From: Sitta carolinensis | Taxonomy: Eukaryota > Chordata > Aves > Passeriformes > Sittidae | DNA: 64,000 nt | Assembly: GCA_032173965.1 (NCBI GenBank) | Contig: JAVUNC010000004.1 | Coordinates: 4,362,001 to 4,426,000, forward strand | Direction of reading: 5' to 3' | Shown here: positions 1 to 11,531 of the stretch, in pieces | Layout: every line of letters begins with the position of its first letter | Numbering within the stretch: position 1 is the stretch's first letter | Program-made: the position numbers and the translations under genes | The notes under the pieces: model-generated | Told to the model about the DNA's origin: nothing | The model's input: the letters and a program-made list of their open reading frames with translations, nothing else | The model's database searches: none

Positions 1-457
1 TGCTGTGGTGGGGGTAAATGAGATGGCAGTTAGGCCTGGTATTAAAATCATTAAGCTTGTTGATTCTATTTTCCAGCTATGACTACATTATGGATGCTCC
101 TCTGATTTGGTGCTAAAAGAACTGGGAACAACATTTTCTCCTTTGTCCTGATCCTGAATGTCTCTTGAACTGGTGCAAATAACAAATAATTCTGGTATGA
201 AAGTGATGTACAATAAGAAACGTCTCCACCGTGCTTATCCTGTCTATGAACATCCTGAATGAAGGCTGTGGCTTTTTCAGATTTTCTTTATGGTGGTTTC
301 ACAGCGATGTAACTTTAATGATTTCAGCAGAGTTGCTGCTGATAGATGCCCTCACGAGGAATCAGAAGCAGAACAGATCACTCTTCTGCAGGAATCCTCT
401 GCTGCAGACAGAAACAAAAGGTATTTCTTTCCAAACCTCAGCTACCTAAGTCGGTTG
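1..457. other. Unassigned AT-rich DNA
   Basis: No repeat, RNA gene or exon is recognised. The one short open frame here (about 72 codons, plus strand) has no recognisable motif and no splice-site context. Confidence 0.5.
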
Positions 458-572
458 TGAAATATTTTTCCCTCTTCCTTGTCAGAACTGGATCTGCTGT
501 TTTATGAAAAGCAAGTGGAATATTTCTCCCCCTCCTTGTCAGAACTGGATTTGCTGCTTTTTGAAAAGCAAG
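458..572. repeat. Two-copy tandem duplication, unit about 58 bp
   Basis: Unit 1 (458-515) and unit 2 (516-572) are adjacent and align nearly end to end. Both contain TTGTCAGAACTGGAT and end in TGAAAAGCAAG. They differ by a handful of substitutions (mostly C/T and A/G) and one 1-bp gap. This is direct evidence of a local duplication that has since diverged. No coding role is visible. Confidence 0.95.
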
Positions 573-879
573 GATTAATTATACAAGGTTTAGCCACAAA
601 CATCTGTTTTTTCTGCTTTAAATAAACATGTCCCTTCATCTGGTACTGAGGGTTCTCAGGGAAGGGAAAAGCTGCGCACTGCAGAATATCACCGTGGGTT
701 AACATGAGTGGTCTGATCATCTTGTCAGGGATGACTCCATACCTTACCCAAAACACGAGCAAGCAATATTCTCATAAAAAGTAAAAAAAAGAAATGTATT
801 TTTAGTAGGAGATCATGATGTCAGCTCAGCTGTCTGCTTGTATTTAGATTTTGTGAGCTTGCAAGAGGATTCAAACCAC

Positions 880-977
880 TTGTTTCTTTTCTTTCTCTCT
901 TCCCCTTTTTTTCCCCTCCTTTCTTTTCTTTCTCTTTTTTTTTTTCCATTTTTTATTTTTTATTTTTTTTTTTTTTT
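880..977. repeat. Polypyrimidine (T/C) low-complexity tract
   Basis: About 98 bases are almost entirely T and C on the plus strand. The tract begins as mixed CTTT/CCCTT units and ends in near-pure T with isolated A. It is simple sequence, possibly microsatellite-derived. A preceding branch point and following exon were looked for and not found, so it is not called a splice-acceptor tract. Confidence 0.9.
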
Positions 978-1094
978 ACTTTAACTTGTCACTGCAATAA
1001 AGTTGGCTGTGGCTCTGGGGAGTCCTCTGTAAAGTACAACGCCCTGGGCTATGGGAGATGGAGCCCTCAATAACTGATATGAAAGGTCCTTAAT

Positions 1095-1425
1095 TAAGCA
1101 CTTAGCATTTCAAGGCAGTTATCACGGGTAGCCCACAGACCGAGCTGGCAGTCCGTCACCACCGATAGGCCACCTACATGACTAACATGAGTTGAGTCGA
1201 GTCTTTTGTACTTGAGGCGAGGAGCCCCGAGGCACAGGCTGATCTGGTGACCCTCCCAGATCCACTTTCTCTGCCGGAAGGAACTGGATATCGGATGTGA
1301 CAACACTGCAGACGGGAACGTGGGTTTTTTATTTTCCCCCCCTGAAGAGCAGGGATTGAGGAGAAAGTTAGAATGACAGTGGCACTTTCTTGGCTCCGTG
1401 CGTTGGTATGAATATGACCAAACCA
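1095..1425. other. CpG-richer segment, possible regulatory element
   Basis: Around a dozen CpG dinucleotides fall in about 300 bases, while neighbouring kilobases have very few. The segment also holds a 110-codon minus-strand open frame that starts at 1426. Its product has no recognised domain, so I treat it as chance. Retained CpGs suggest low germline methylation or constraint. A short unmethylated element or enhancer is possible but unproven. Confidence 0.35.
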
Positions 1426-3024
1426 AATGAATGAATAATTATGAATGTATTATGAAAACAGAAGGGAAAATCCTGTTGCTGTTGTGCATTCAATTATTTC
1501 ACCAATTGGGAAGTTAACTAAGAAGAAAGTGCTCGTCCCCCTGGCTCCACTCTCCTTCCTGTTCTCTCTGTAGTCCACTGGACACGAGAGCATAAGTAAT
1601 TCAGGGAAGTTTGTATTAGGGAGAGGGGGAAGACTCTGTTGGCATTAAAATGGAAAGGGTTAATGGAACGAACTATAGATTAAATTGTAAAGCAATCAAA
1701 GAAAACCAAACACTTTATAGCAGACAACCATCTTCTGGTGTTTGGGTCTGTGTCAAGCCATGGATGTGGAAAATTAAAGCCATACTGAGAAGGGAAATGA
1801 ACCATGTCTAATACATCCCCAGCAATAAAATGTTTTCACTAGGACTGTAAAACTGTGGCTTACATTAGGAAAAAGAAAATCAAACTATATGTCAATTCCA
1901 CATCATGAGACATGAAGTGTCCACAAAAATTTATATTACTATTTAGAAGTGTTTCATTCTGGTGTTTTATTGTGATTGGATGCGCCCTTCTCAGTATCTT
2001 TTGACTGGTATGAAAATGATTTGAACTACTTTTTTAGCATTTATTTTACATCTATTACCTGTTCTATTACTTTTTATTATTTTATTGTGCTTGTGTAGAG
2101 GATTTTGCACAGTTTTCATTATAATGTAACATTAAGTCAATTTATTTGTGTATTACACGCTGTATAATTGCACCTTTTTTTGTGGAACAATTTGGATTTC
2201 ATTATCCAACAAATCAGCAGTGTTACATTTTGAAAAGCTCTTGTTAGAAATCAAGTGCATTTTCCAAGTAAGACAACAGAGGTCAAGTTTGCACCAAAAA
2301 GGGAGCAGAAGATTCCATGCTTAAAACATTTGCACAGATGAGAAAGGTCACGGGGGAAAGAGAAATCCTCATTTCTTGGAGAAATTATCTAATTTCTGTA
2401 ATCCAGATCAATGGAGATCAATGTTTTCAAGAAGGGAAATAGTATGGAACAAGGTGGTCTGAGGCAGAAGAAGTTTGAAGGGGACTAGATCAAGGCAAAA
2501 CCAAACGGATGCAGGGAGCATGTCAAATGGAACAGCATTTTTGTTTAATATTCTTCCATATCATTCTGTTCCTAAATTTGCAAGTGCCATAAAGAGTCTA
2601 ACTAACGTAGGCAAAGCGGAGTGTACATCTGTTTGTGCAGATCTGCTCTGCTATCATTTATCAGACTGAAACCTTTCATAAGAGGTGACAGAGCAGCAAC
2701 TGCAGCTCTCTCAAAGGTGAACTGACAGCCTTTCTGAAAAAGAAATTCAAAATAACGTTTTAAATAGCACACCGAGAATGAGAAGAGATGTGAAGATACA
2801 AACCTTCACTTTTATTTAACCAGCAGAAGTTGTTATGTGGATCCCTCAGTTCTTCGTAGTTACAGCTTCAGTCACAAAAGTTAAAATTAGCTTGTCGTGA
2901 GTAAACAGGCAGGGTGCACCCTGAAATCCTCAAGGTATGAGGAAACCTCTACCACTCTTGAGTCTCCTATATCATTCAGCTGTCCTGACACAATGGATCC
3001 ACCAGTTTTCAGAGGTGCATAATT
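1426..3024. other. Unassigned AT-rich DNA
   Basis: No repeat family or exon is recognised. Parts (about 1430-1520 and 1640-1740) have the even, motif-dense composition of conserved non-coding DNA, but nothing specific can be named. Confidence 0.4.
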
Positions 3025-3180
3025 TCATAGAATCATGGAATCGTTAATGTTGGAAAAGACCTCTGGAATTTTCAAGTCCAGCTGTCAACCCAGCACGATC
3101 ACCATGTTCACCACTAAACCATAAGTGCCTGAAAACTTACTTGGGATGGTAATTCTACAACTTCCCTGGGAAAACTATTT
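3025..3180 (-). mobile_element. CR1 LINE 3' fragment, old subfamily
   Basis: The plus strand reads CATAGAATCATGGAATCG, then a diverged form of GGTTGGAAAAGACCTC, which is the complement of a CR1 3' end. The CR1-like sequence continues through the 'gtgcctg… gggatgg… cacttccctggg' region and fades near 3180. It is 5'-truncated and has no coding capacity. The 'AAAAGACCTC' form marks an older subfamily than copies with 'AAGGGACCTT'. Confidence 0.85.
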
Positions 3181-4140
3181 TAAATTTCATACCTTCTTTT
3201 TCTTTTCTATTTATCAGGGCCTTTTAATTAAAAATATTGTGTTTACAGATGAGGATGTGCATATGATAAGGTGTATTTGTCTTTACAGTGGTGAGAACAA
3301 TCCATCTACAGTATCACTGGAACTTCCATAATCAATGAGCCCTCCAGGACTTCCAGCTATGAGAGAAACAATGGAAATAATATGTTTTTAGCACTTTAAA
3401 TGTTGTCAGCTTTTATGTGGCATTGAAAACCCCTGAACTGAAATGTATGCAGAAAAAAGGAAATGGAATGGTATTCTGAAAACGCAGTTTTTTTCTCATA
3501 TTGAAACTATTTTGCTGTTGATAGATTTATTCCTCAAAAATATTGTTCTGACAGACCTTATGCTCTGTACTGAAATTCCTTAAGGAAGATGTGAGTAAAA
3601 GCAAAACAGATTTAGATGCTTTTTCAAATGTAACACTTTTTCAACAGATTGTCAAGTTCATTCGAGCTATGGTTTAAAGTCTTCACCTGCTTCATGGTAG
3701 CAGATGAATCAGAAAAAAAAAAATTAAAAGCAGAGTATTCAATTACTAATAACACCTTTTAACTCAGTCTTTTAATTCTCTTCCATCACAACTGGCTCAG
3801 AAGCTCTACTACAGAAAGCTTGTTTACTCCTGCCTTCCATCCCAACCACACACCAAGCACAATGTATTTCAACACCACTCAAAGATGAAGCAAAGGCAAG
3901 CAGTGGAACATTGTGGAAGACTGCCCAGGCATGAATATTTCATTTTCCATTTTTAATGTCTGTTCAGGCTCTGAACATTTTGTGAGTGTATAGGTGCTGT
4001 ATGTTTGAATATTCTGCCATTCGGTGCTCCAATATCAAAAGCATTTAGTATTTAACACTCAGAGTTACTGAGGTGATTTGAACAGCTTTACAGATGTAGT
4101 TTTTCACATTTCCTGAGACTGATTCTTGGGATGTGTTCAT
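3181..4140. other. Unassigned AT-rich DNA
   Basis: No recognisable exon or repeat is visible. Short open frames here lack any motif. Confidence 0.45.
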
Positions 4141-4251
4141 CCCTCTATACCTGGCATTGGTGAGGCTGCATGTCAAATATTGTGTTTGGTTTTGCTCCCC
4201 TTGCTCTAAAGCCCTGAGATGCTGGAGCACATCCAGAGAAGGGCAATAGAA
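4141..4251 (+). mobile_element. CR1 LINE fragment, C-terminal end of the RT ORF
   Basis: Translated on the plus strand this gives …LVRLHVKYCVWF…, which resembles the conserved stretch just downstream of the CR1 reverse transcriptase core (family pattern: leu-val-arg-pro-his-leu-glu-tyr-cys). It continues through the 'gagatgctggagcacatccagag' region and then stops. Both ends are truncated and the frame is broken, so it is dead. It is an isolated internal CR1 piece without its 3' tail. Confidence 0.8.
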
Positions 4252-7200
4252 ATCTTTTTCAAACTAAATGTATCTGTGATACTATCACAATGGAGGTTTC
4301 CCCCTTCTACAGTAGTTTGCTTTATTTTTGGTGAGTATTAACATCTTTTATGAGCTGAGAAGGTCCCAAAATTATCCACACGCTGGTAAGTTCCATCTGC
4401 AGCTCCAGTACAATGCTAATAAATGTTTGTATGTGTGTCTGAAAAGAAAATCCAACTCCTGTTCCCAGACAGTGGTCAGTGAAAACCTTTACTTCTTTCT
4501 GGTGATGGTCACACATTGTAATCAGTGGAGTAATGAACTCCATCACTTCAAAACGTATTGTCACAAATGGAGTTAACAGCTGAGCGGGTGAGGATCCACT
4601 GTGAAGTGCTTTGTCTCAGTTACTCAGTTTCTCACAAACTTTGAAATCCAGCAATGAAATCCAACAGTCAGTAACCCTGAGGAGTTTGGCTTTTTCTTTG
4701 CCTTTACTCAATTTCCACATGTAAAAGGGTAGTGGAGCTTTTCTGTGGCTGCTCTTGAATAGTCATTGTTTTACTGTTCAACTGGGATCCTAAGGAAGGG
4801 AAAGTTTGGGGGTATTTTTGAGAGCAAGTGTCTTTTCAGTGGCAAATTATTCCAGTGGCAAAGAAATTACTTCAAAATGCATTATTATTCTTATTATTAC
4901 TATTATTTTAAACACTTTTAAATGCTTACAAATGCATCCTAAGTCACATGGAAGGTTTAATTGATTCCAATAAACAGGAACAACCCTGAACCTCAGAAGA
5001 GAGAAACAATCCAACAAAAATGTTCTAGAAGAGTGGAACAAAAGCCCATGTGTTCAGCACAGAGTGAATAGTCTGGCAACTAAGAATCTAGATAATTTCC
5101 AGAGAGTTTATCTCTTGTCTGGAAATAAAATGTGAAAGTTTTCCAGTGTGACCAATAGAAAAAAATATCTTAGCACTGCAATGATAAAAGTAAACTTTAA
5201 CCTGAACTTCTAAATAGGAGGCACAAATCAGGCACACAATAATAAAATGAGAAGAGTGAATAACGTGCCTAACTTCTCTCTTCAATGCTGGACAAAAATG
5301 GGGAAATATCCTTAAATGACAGAACCCAGCACTTCTCAATTATTGTCAGAATAACAAGCCTGTCATATAACAACTCCCAGAAAGTGCAATCTCCTTTATT
5401 TTTTAATAATCTTGGTTCATGAAACATTCCTTTTGCTTTCTCCACACCTTGAGTAAGTATTTATGACCATAAATGCTCAGACTCTTTAATGGGCATTTAT
5501 ACTAGATGCAGTAGAATTACCCCAGAGATCTCCCATTATCTTTACCAGTATTTTTCTTCCATGTTCATCCATTCCTGCTCTATATTTATCTCAGAAAAGC
5601 ATCTTGAGTCCCAAAGAAGTGTTTGATAATAAGAATTCATAAGCAATGACTTATGCATAAGCAACGACCTATTTACATGCAATTGATTCTGTGGGGAGAA
5701 GGAAGCTGAACGTAAGATGACAAACTGCACGACACATTGAAGACCCTTTTAATTTACATACCTAATCTGGGCATGGATTCTGCTCACTGAAATTCAGTTC
5801 GTTCCCTCCTTACTGTCTCTTGCCCTGTTCTAGGAAACAACTGCTCTCAACAAGTCCTTAGCTGGGCACACCCCTGATGTAGTAAATCAGAAACCTTCAT
5901 TCCTATGAAGGCAGGGCACGCCTTTCCTTACACAGGGCATCTGCAGTGGAGTAGGGAATTTTTGTAGCTATATTTGAAAGAAGAAAAAGTAATGATACAA
6001 ACGTTTCTGAGTGAAAAAAGGGATTTAAGGTTAGGTTAGATGCGCTGCACAGACTTTGGCTAAAAGTTCAGGTGCAGCTGTAGGAGCAAATAAATCAACA
6101 AACCCCATTTTTCCTCTGCCCCATAATCCCCAGTTTCTCATTAGCTGGTTACAAATGTTGCTGAAGGTGAAGAAGAAAATAGCCCAAAACTGCTATGACA
6201 AAGGAAATTAGTGTAGCAAAAGCTCAAATAAAGAAGAAATGGCTTTTCTCAATGCAGGGGTTTATAATTATGATTATTTTATTTTATTGTTTGCTGGGGA
6301 GAGTCAGAGTTTTAAAGAACAGCACTGGCACGTAGCTGTTTCCTCTCTTGTGAGAAAGATGGGAGATGACATGTCAGTGCAATTCTTTGTCAGAAATATA
6401 CATCTGCATGAAGAGAGTAGAGTTAAAAATTTAATCTGCAAAGCTATTTAGAGAGTGGATAGGCCTTGACAGGCCTCCCAAATGTATTAAAAGAACAAGA
6501 ACAGCAGAGTTATGGAAAAAAAAAGCTGTTGCAAGCAAACAGAATGAAACTAAGCTTTCTTGACAGAATCAGTTTGCCAAATGACTTTAAAATTGCACTA
6601 TGTCTTGTAGTTTTTTCTTAAATAGATTTTAATTTAGATGTGTAAAGCAGAAGAAACTTGCTTAACTTCAAGAACCCACACAGCTTTTCCTTCAAAAAAG
6701 GAAAAGAAAGGGACCCTGACAGTGCTGTTTAGTCAGGTCAGGAGGCTGATGAAGGGATGGATGGTGGTGGGGATGAGAAGCAGCTCTGGACTCCAGAGAG
6801 CTGACTTACCTAAACACAGACTCTGTGTGCGACTTTATGGAAGTCATTTGATCTTACTGGACCTAAATAAAAAAAATACTGTGGGATTTGGGTTCCTATG
6901 TCACTGAAGTGCGCATGGAAATGCTGCCCTTTTTGCCATGTGCATCCCAGCCTGTGAAAATTAGACATGCTACTTTCTTTATTAGCCTTTTCTGCATACA
7001 GAACAAGCCTTTGAGTCAGGGCAGATGAATGTAGGTGGCAGTCTTATTGCCTAAATATTTTTTTAAAATTAGACGTCTTTCCAACTCAGTCTTAATTTTC
7101 TTTACCGTCAAGGGTCAGACATCTCTGGAGACCAATTGGTTCTATCTATTTTAGATATGCCTGGTACAACTGGATTAATCCCACTCTGAAATGTCCTTTG

Positions 7201-7849
7201 TTTCTCCATTGCCTGTAGAAGAAAAATTGATCATCTGTTTAGACTTCAACATGGCTAAAAATGGGGATCTTTTACACAGTTAAAGACAACCCTATTTCTT
7301 TAACAGTGGAGTACTCAGCACCAGGAGGTCTCTAAGAGCTATATTCAAATAAACAATAGAGAGCAGTCAAGTCTCAGATATTTGACAACCAGTTCTCTTC
7401 TCTTGAAGCCAAACCTGTGCCTCCCACTTTTGCAGCCCAGCACTGCAGAAACGTTTGCACAATTCTGGACATCTCAGGCTTGATATGATCATATGGAGCT
7501 GCTGGCTGGACTGGAGCCTTCAGGGCTGTCCTGCAGAGAAGGGATTTGCTTCGTGGCATGGACAAAGGAGAGAGCAGTTCCAACAGATGCTGGGTTCCTT
7601 GGCTTCCCTTCCTGTGTCATATACCTGCCTGACAACATTACTGCAAGCATAAGATTTCAAGTACCAAGGAAAAGAGCATTTCACAGTTGTAATAAGAGCA
7701 ACTCTTGGCCACATGTAACTACTGACCATGAAAAATGAAGTCCATATGCTGCTGAATGACCTCAGAAGACCTTTCAGAAAACATTTCGTTGCTATAAAAT
7801 TCTATTGCTTTCAAAGTAGTTTGTAGACTGCAAAACAAACAGAAAAATT
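4252..7849. other. Unassigned DNA
   Basis: There are 3.6 kb without a recognisable repeat, RNA gene or exon. Several overlapping open frames of 60-90 codons occur (for example near 6640-6910 and 7370-7740), but both strands are open at the same places and no domain is visible. Confidence 0.45.
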
Positions 7850-8018
7850 CCATAGAATCACAGAATGGTGTGGGTTGGAAGGGACCTTCAAGAACACCTC
7901 ATTCCAACCCCCTGCCATGGGCAGGGACACCTTCCACTATCCCAGGGTGCTCCAGGTCCCATCCAGCCTGGCCTTGGACACTTCAGGGATGGGGCTGACA
8001 CAGCTTCTCTTGGGAAAG
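7850..8018 (-). mobile_element. CR1 LINE 3' end, 5'-truncated
   Basis: A clear complement of the CR1 3' end: CATAGAATCACAGAATGG, GGTTGGAAGGGACCTTC, CCCCTGCCATGGGCAGGGAC, then the 'atccagcctggccttggac' and 'cagcttctcttggg' blocks. The 'ccactatcccagg' wording is typical of songbird copies. Well preserved, so likely a younger insertion. An open frame of 97 codons across it is a by-product of the repeat. Confidence 0.97.
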
Positions 8019-10682
8019 ATCAAAAATTAAATTCTAACACTCTGCTCAAACAATTCTCTTCCTCAGGAGTCAGTGGGAACAGTCAGCACATGGTAGCTTC
8101 CGTTCTCCAGCTATTGCCACACTTTGGAGATTTTGCTAATACTGAAATCTGCTATTGATAAAAGGATGGGAGAAAAAAGAGGAATGAATGTATCCACTTT
8201 CTTTTCCATTATCATTCTGATCTTATCTATTTAAAATAAATATTATCACTATATTCAAATAGTGCAGTTTAGTAGTCCAGATCATTTTAGTGCTTTGTAT
8301 TAATAATATTAGTGGAAAGTAATAAATAACTAATGATTTGATATAACAGAATAGGTTAAATAATATGATTGGAAAGTAAATTAATAAAAAAACATTTTCA
8401 TACTTTAACAATGAGTTTTTAGGGTTTAAAAGGCTTGGAATTCAGGGGTTCAATACCCCTTAAAAAGATTTTTACTTTAAAAACTTTTATTCCTGATTCA
8501 GATACAGATTTAGACTATGTTCTGCTTAGAACATCTCTCTTCCAGATGACCAGACTACCTGGAGGATATATTTAGCTTCCTGCACTACTGTGATACCATA
8601 ACACAGTCAAAATTACAAGAACACGTTGTATAAAAATAATATCAAGATTCCTTGAAGAGAAAGGTAAGGGGAAATAAATGGATTGCATAAGCATGGGGAG
8701 AACAGAGAAAGTGAAATAATTGGGAAGAAAACAGAAACCTGACCCTTAAGTATAAATAACAGAAATGTAGAGTTATTTGTGGTAGTAACAATGATACAGA
8801 GATTTAAAGGAAAAGCTGGAAGGATTTTGCATGTGATACATCTTAGAAAGCACTGGAACGCTTGGATTTGGTGTCTGAATATAATAATCAGAAGACTTAG
8901 AGGTTTTATTATTTGTCTTCAGCATGGCACTGGGTAAATTTTTAATTTCTTGGAGGCAAGGTTTTCTTAGGTAATTTCAGAAATACTCTCTCTCTTAGCC
9001 TGTAGTTTAACAGCAGAGCTAAGCAGTCACTCTTAAATGATTTTTTTTTTTTCCTCTGGAGGGTAGTTCATCTCATTCTGTAGAAAAAAATCCCAACTAT
9101 ATCAGATAATTCACAGCTGGAAGCACCTATTTGTTTCCTTTGAGCATAATGGAGATCTGGGTGATGATACCTGGCTTAGACAAATGATGCAGCTGAACTG
9201 AATTGTTTCCTTTATTCCACACTGAATCCTATCTCAGATGAGTGCATCTAAGGCCAGTGACTCCTCATTGTTGTGACCTTATGCCTCTTTCCTTTGAAAA
9301 TTAAATACTGTTATCTAACCAAGGGAGTCTCTTAAGGATTCCCATGTCAAGGTGTGTGCACATATTCCTTAGTGTGTAAATAAATGAACAAAACAGGTTT
9401 TAAGAAAAACGTGTTTTGGAATAGATAAACTAACTTTCATGGATGTATCACTGAAGTTACTGAGTATGTAAAAAAGTTTAGAAAAAGGGTATAACCAAAC
9501 TACCAATTCATGGAGCTTTCATACAAACAAGAACTTTGAGTAAAAGGAGCTTGTCTTTGATTTTAAATGTTTCCTAGGCATCCATATGTCAGTTGTTATT
9601 ACTTTTTATGTAGCTAGAATGCTGGTTATAGGACTGTAACAGCAGAACTAAAAGGAATTTATATTTGTTCTCATACTGAATTTCTCCATAATCTACAGGA
9701 TCTAGCTGCTATGTACTCATACAATCTTCATTTACTCAAATTTTTCATTCTTTGGTTTTAGCACAAAACCCAGAAGTGGAAATACAGCAGGATATGGCAA
9801 CCACACTGAATATTGGGAACAAAATGTAACTCAAAGTGCAATTTACCCCATACATTTTAATATAAATTTTGCAGACATATGGATAGTGGCACACATTAGA
9901 AAGTCTTCAGATAATAAGTTATCGCTCAAAAAGTAGCATCGACTTTGATGAGAGTTCGAATAAGTTAATCTTTGAAAGTATATCACTAAACCAATACAAA
10001 AATGGTGATGACTGATTTTAAACAGCACCATCTACAAATAAGCACCCTGCCTCCCATTCTACCCACCCAATCCATTTCCCAAGCTTATGTCTCTCTAGGA
10101 GACCTAAAGTTATTATAAATCATGCTTGGATGCAACATTTCATGCTTACAGAAACTCATACACTGAATGCCTTTGTAGGACTCTAGGATGTAAAATATCC
10201 TCGGGCCTTAGATCCTATTGAGGAGTAATAACATATCCCTTGCATTTAGAAGCCTATGAAAGGCATAATTTTTATTCCCAGTCTCAGCCTTTAGGTGTCA
10301 GATTAATAGGGTGTAGAAGATTTAAAAGTGGCATCCTGAGGCCCTGAAAGCAGGATTCATCTAACCTAATTTTAGCCATCTAAAATTTAGTGGCTTGGTT
10401 TAATAGCCCACATATGCTGTGGTTCCAAGTGCCGTCTGAGTCTAGGGAGTTGCAGCTGGAGTCCAGGTGGAATACTTTAGGGTATCCCAGATGGCACTAA
10501 ATGGTCATGTTTAGCCAGCTGACTATTCAATGTCTGCTTCATGTTAATGACTTAGGACATGGTTTGGTACAAGATTAACACACCAAAAATTAGGTGTTCA
10601 CAGTTTAGGCCCTAGATCAGAATGGGAATTTGGTCAACATAGTTCGGTAGCCTGAGAAAAGTCCATTTAATCACATTTGAGA
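8019..10682. other. Unassigned, very AT-rich DNA
   Basis: No exon or repeat is recognised. 8220-8420 is especially A/T-rich. A tRNA-like T-arm at 8444-8460 was examined and rejected (see the rejected list). Confidence 0.45.
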
Positions 10683-10765
10683 TCATAGAACCATTGATTT
10701 GTTTAGGTTGAAAAGATCCCTAAAATCATCAGTTCTAACTGTTAAAGGTCAAGGGCATTACCTAA
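10683..10765 (-). mobile_element. Degraded CR1 LINE 3' remnant
   Basis: The plus strand reads ATCATAGAACCATTGATTTG, followed by diverged 'ttaggttgaaaagatccctaaaatcatc', matching the complement of an old CR1 tail. Similarity fades within about 80 bases. Strong divergence indicates an old insertion. Confidence 0.7.
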
Positions 10766-11112
10766 AAAAATTGTGTTTGCTTCACTGCTTAGAGAACAAA
10801 GGAATTTCTTAGAGAGCAGAAGATAACTGAGGTTATTCCCCATTATCTTGTTTTTCCAGGTCATGGGTCTCCTGTAGGTCCTGTCCTACACCCACCAGGG
10901 CTATGCAGACATCTCAGATAGCTCAGGGCAATGTTTAGGTGTTTATGCAAGAGAAAAAAATCTCCAAAAAGGTCCTTGAGAGTTTTTCTGCTGGTTAAAT
11001 GTAGGTTGCTATTGACTGAAAGGGGAAATGATGTAGGATGCCATTCCTGTGACTTGTGTCACTTGTAATACAGGAAGAACTCTGGACTCACAACTGCTGT
11101 TGGGGTGAATGC
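10766..11112. other. Unassigned DNA
   Basis: A short interval between two CR1 copies. Nothing is recognised. Confidence 0.45.
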
Positions 11113-11390
11113 AGATGAGAGCCACGGAAATGATTAGAGGGATAGAGCATCCCTGCTATAATGCAAGTCTGAAAGAATTAGAGCATCTTCCCTGTGTGGG
11201 TGGTGGGGCCCTGGCACTGGATGCCCAGAGAAGCTGTGGCTGCCCCTGGATCCCTGGGAGTGTCCAAGGCCAGGTTGGAGCACCCTGGGACAGTGGAAGG
11301 TGTCCCTGCCCATGGCAGAGGGGTTGGAGTGAGATTATCTTTAAGGTCTTTTCCAACCCAAATCATTCCATGATTCTGTGATGCTATGAT
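11113..11390 (+). mobile_element. CR1 LINE 3' end with internal deletion
   Basis: The left part (11113-11175) matches the CR1 segment 'agatgat…agagg…gagcatc…ctatgaag…ctgaaagaa'. The right part (from about 11186) matches 'cttccctgtg…gggtggtg' through to the TTCCATGATTCTGTGATG tail. The roughly 200 bases that normally lie between them in CR1 are missing. The join lies in GAATTAGAGCATCTTCCC. Open frames on both strands are repeat by-products. Confidence 0.95.
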
Positions 11391-11516
11391 TTATTGAACT
11401 TGTGCTTTTCTAGAGTTAGACATCAGTTTCTTTATATGTGACAGTTTCCCTGTCTCTGTTCATATCTTTCTGAGTTTCTTAACCAGGTTTATTAAAAAAA
11501 AGTAAACTTTATGTAA

Positions 11517-11531
11517 TTTTTTTTTTTTTTT
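11517..11531. repeat. T15 homopolymer
   Basis: Fifteen consecutive T by direct count, just downstream of a CR1 tail but not part of it. Confidence 0.9.

Noticed and set aside
880..977. Polypyrimidine tract as a splice acceptor
   Set aside because: No AG followed by a plausible open exon with a donor site was found just downstream. The composition fits simple repeat.
8444..8460. A tRNA T-arm-like hairpin (AGGGG TTCAATA CCCCT)
   Set aside because: The arm itself is perfect, but no convincing D-arm, anticodon arm or acceptor stem can be laid out upstream, and the sequence does not match any mitochondrial tRNA I can recall. Likely chance.
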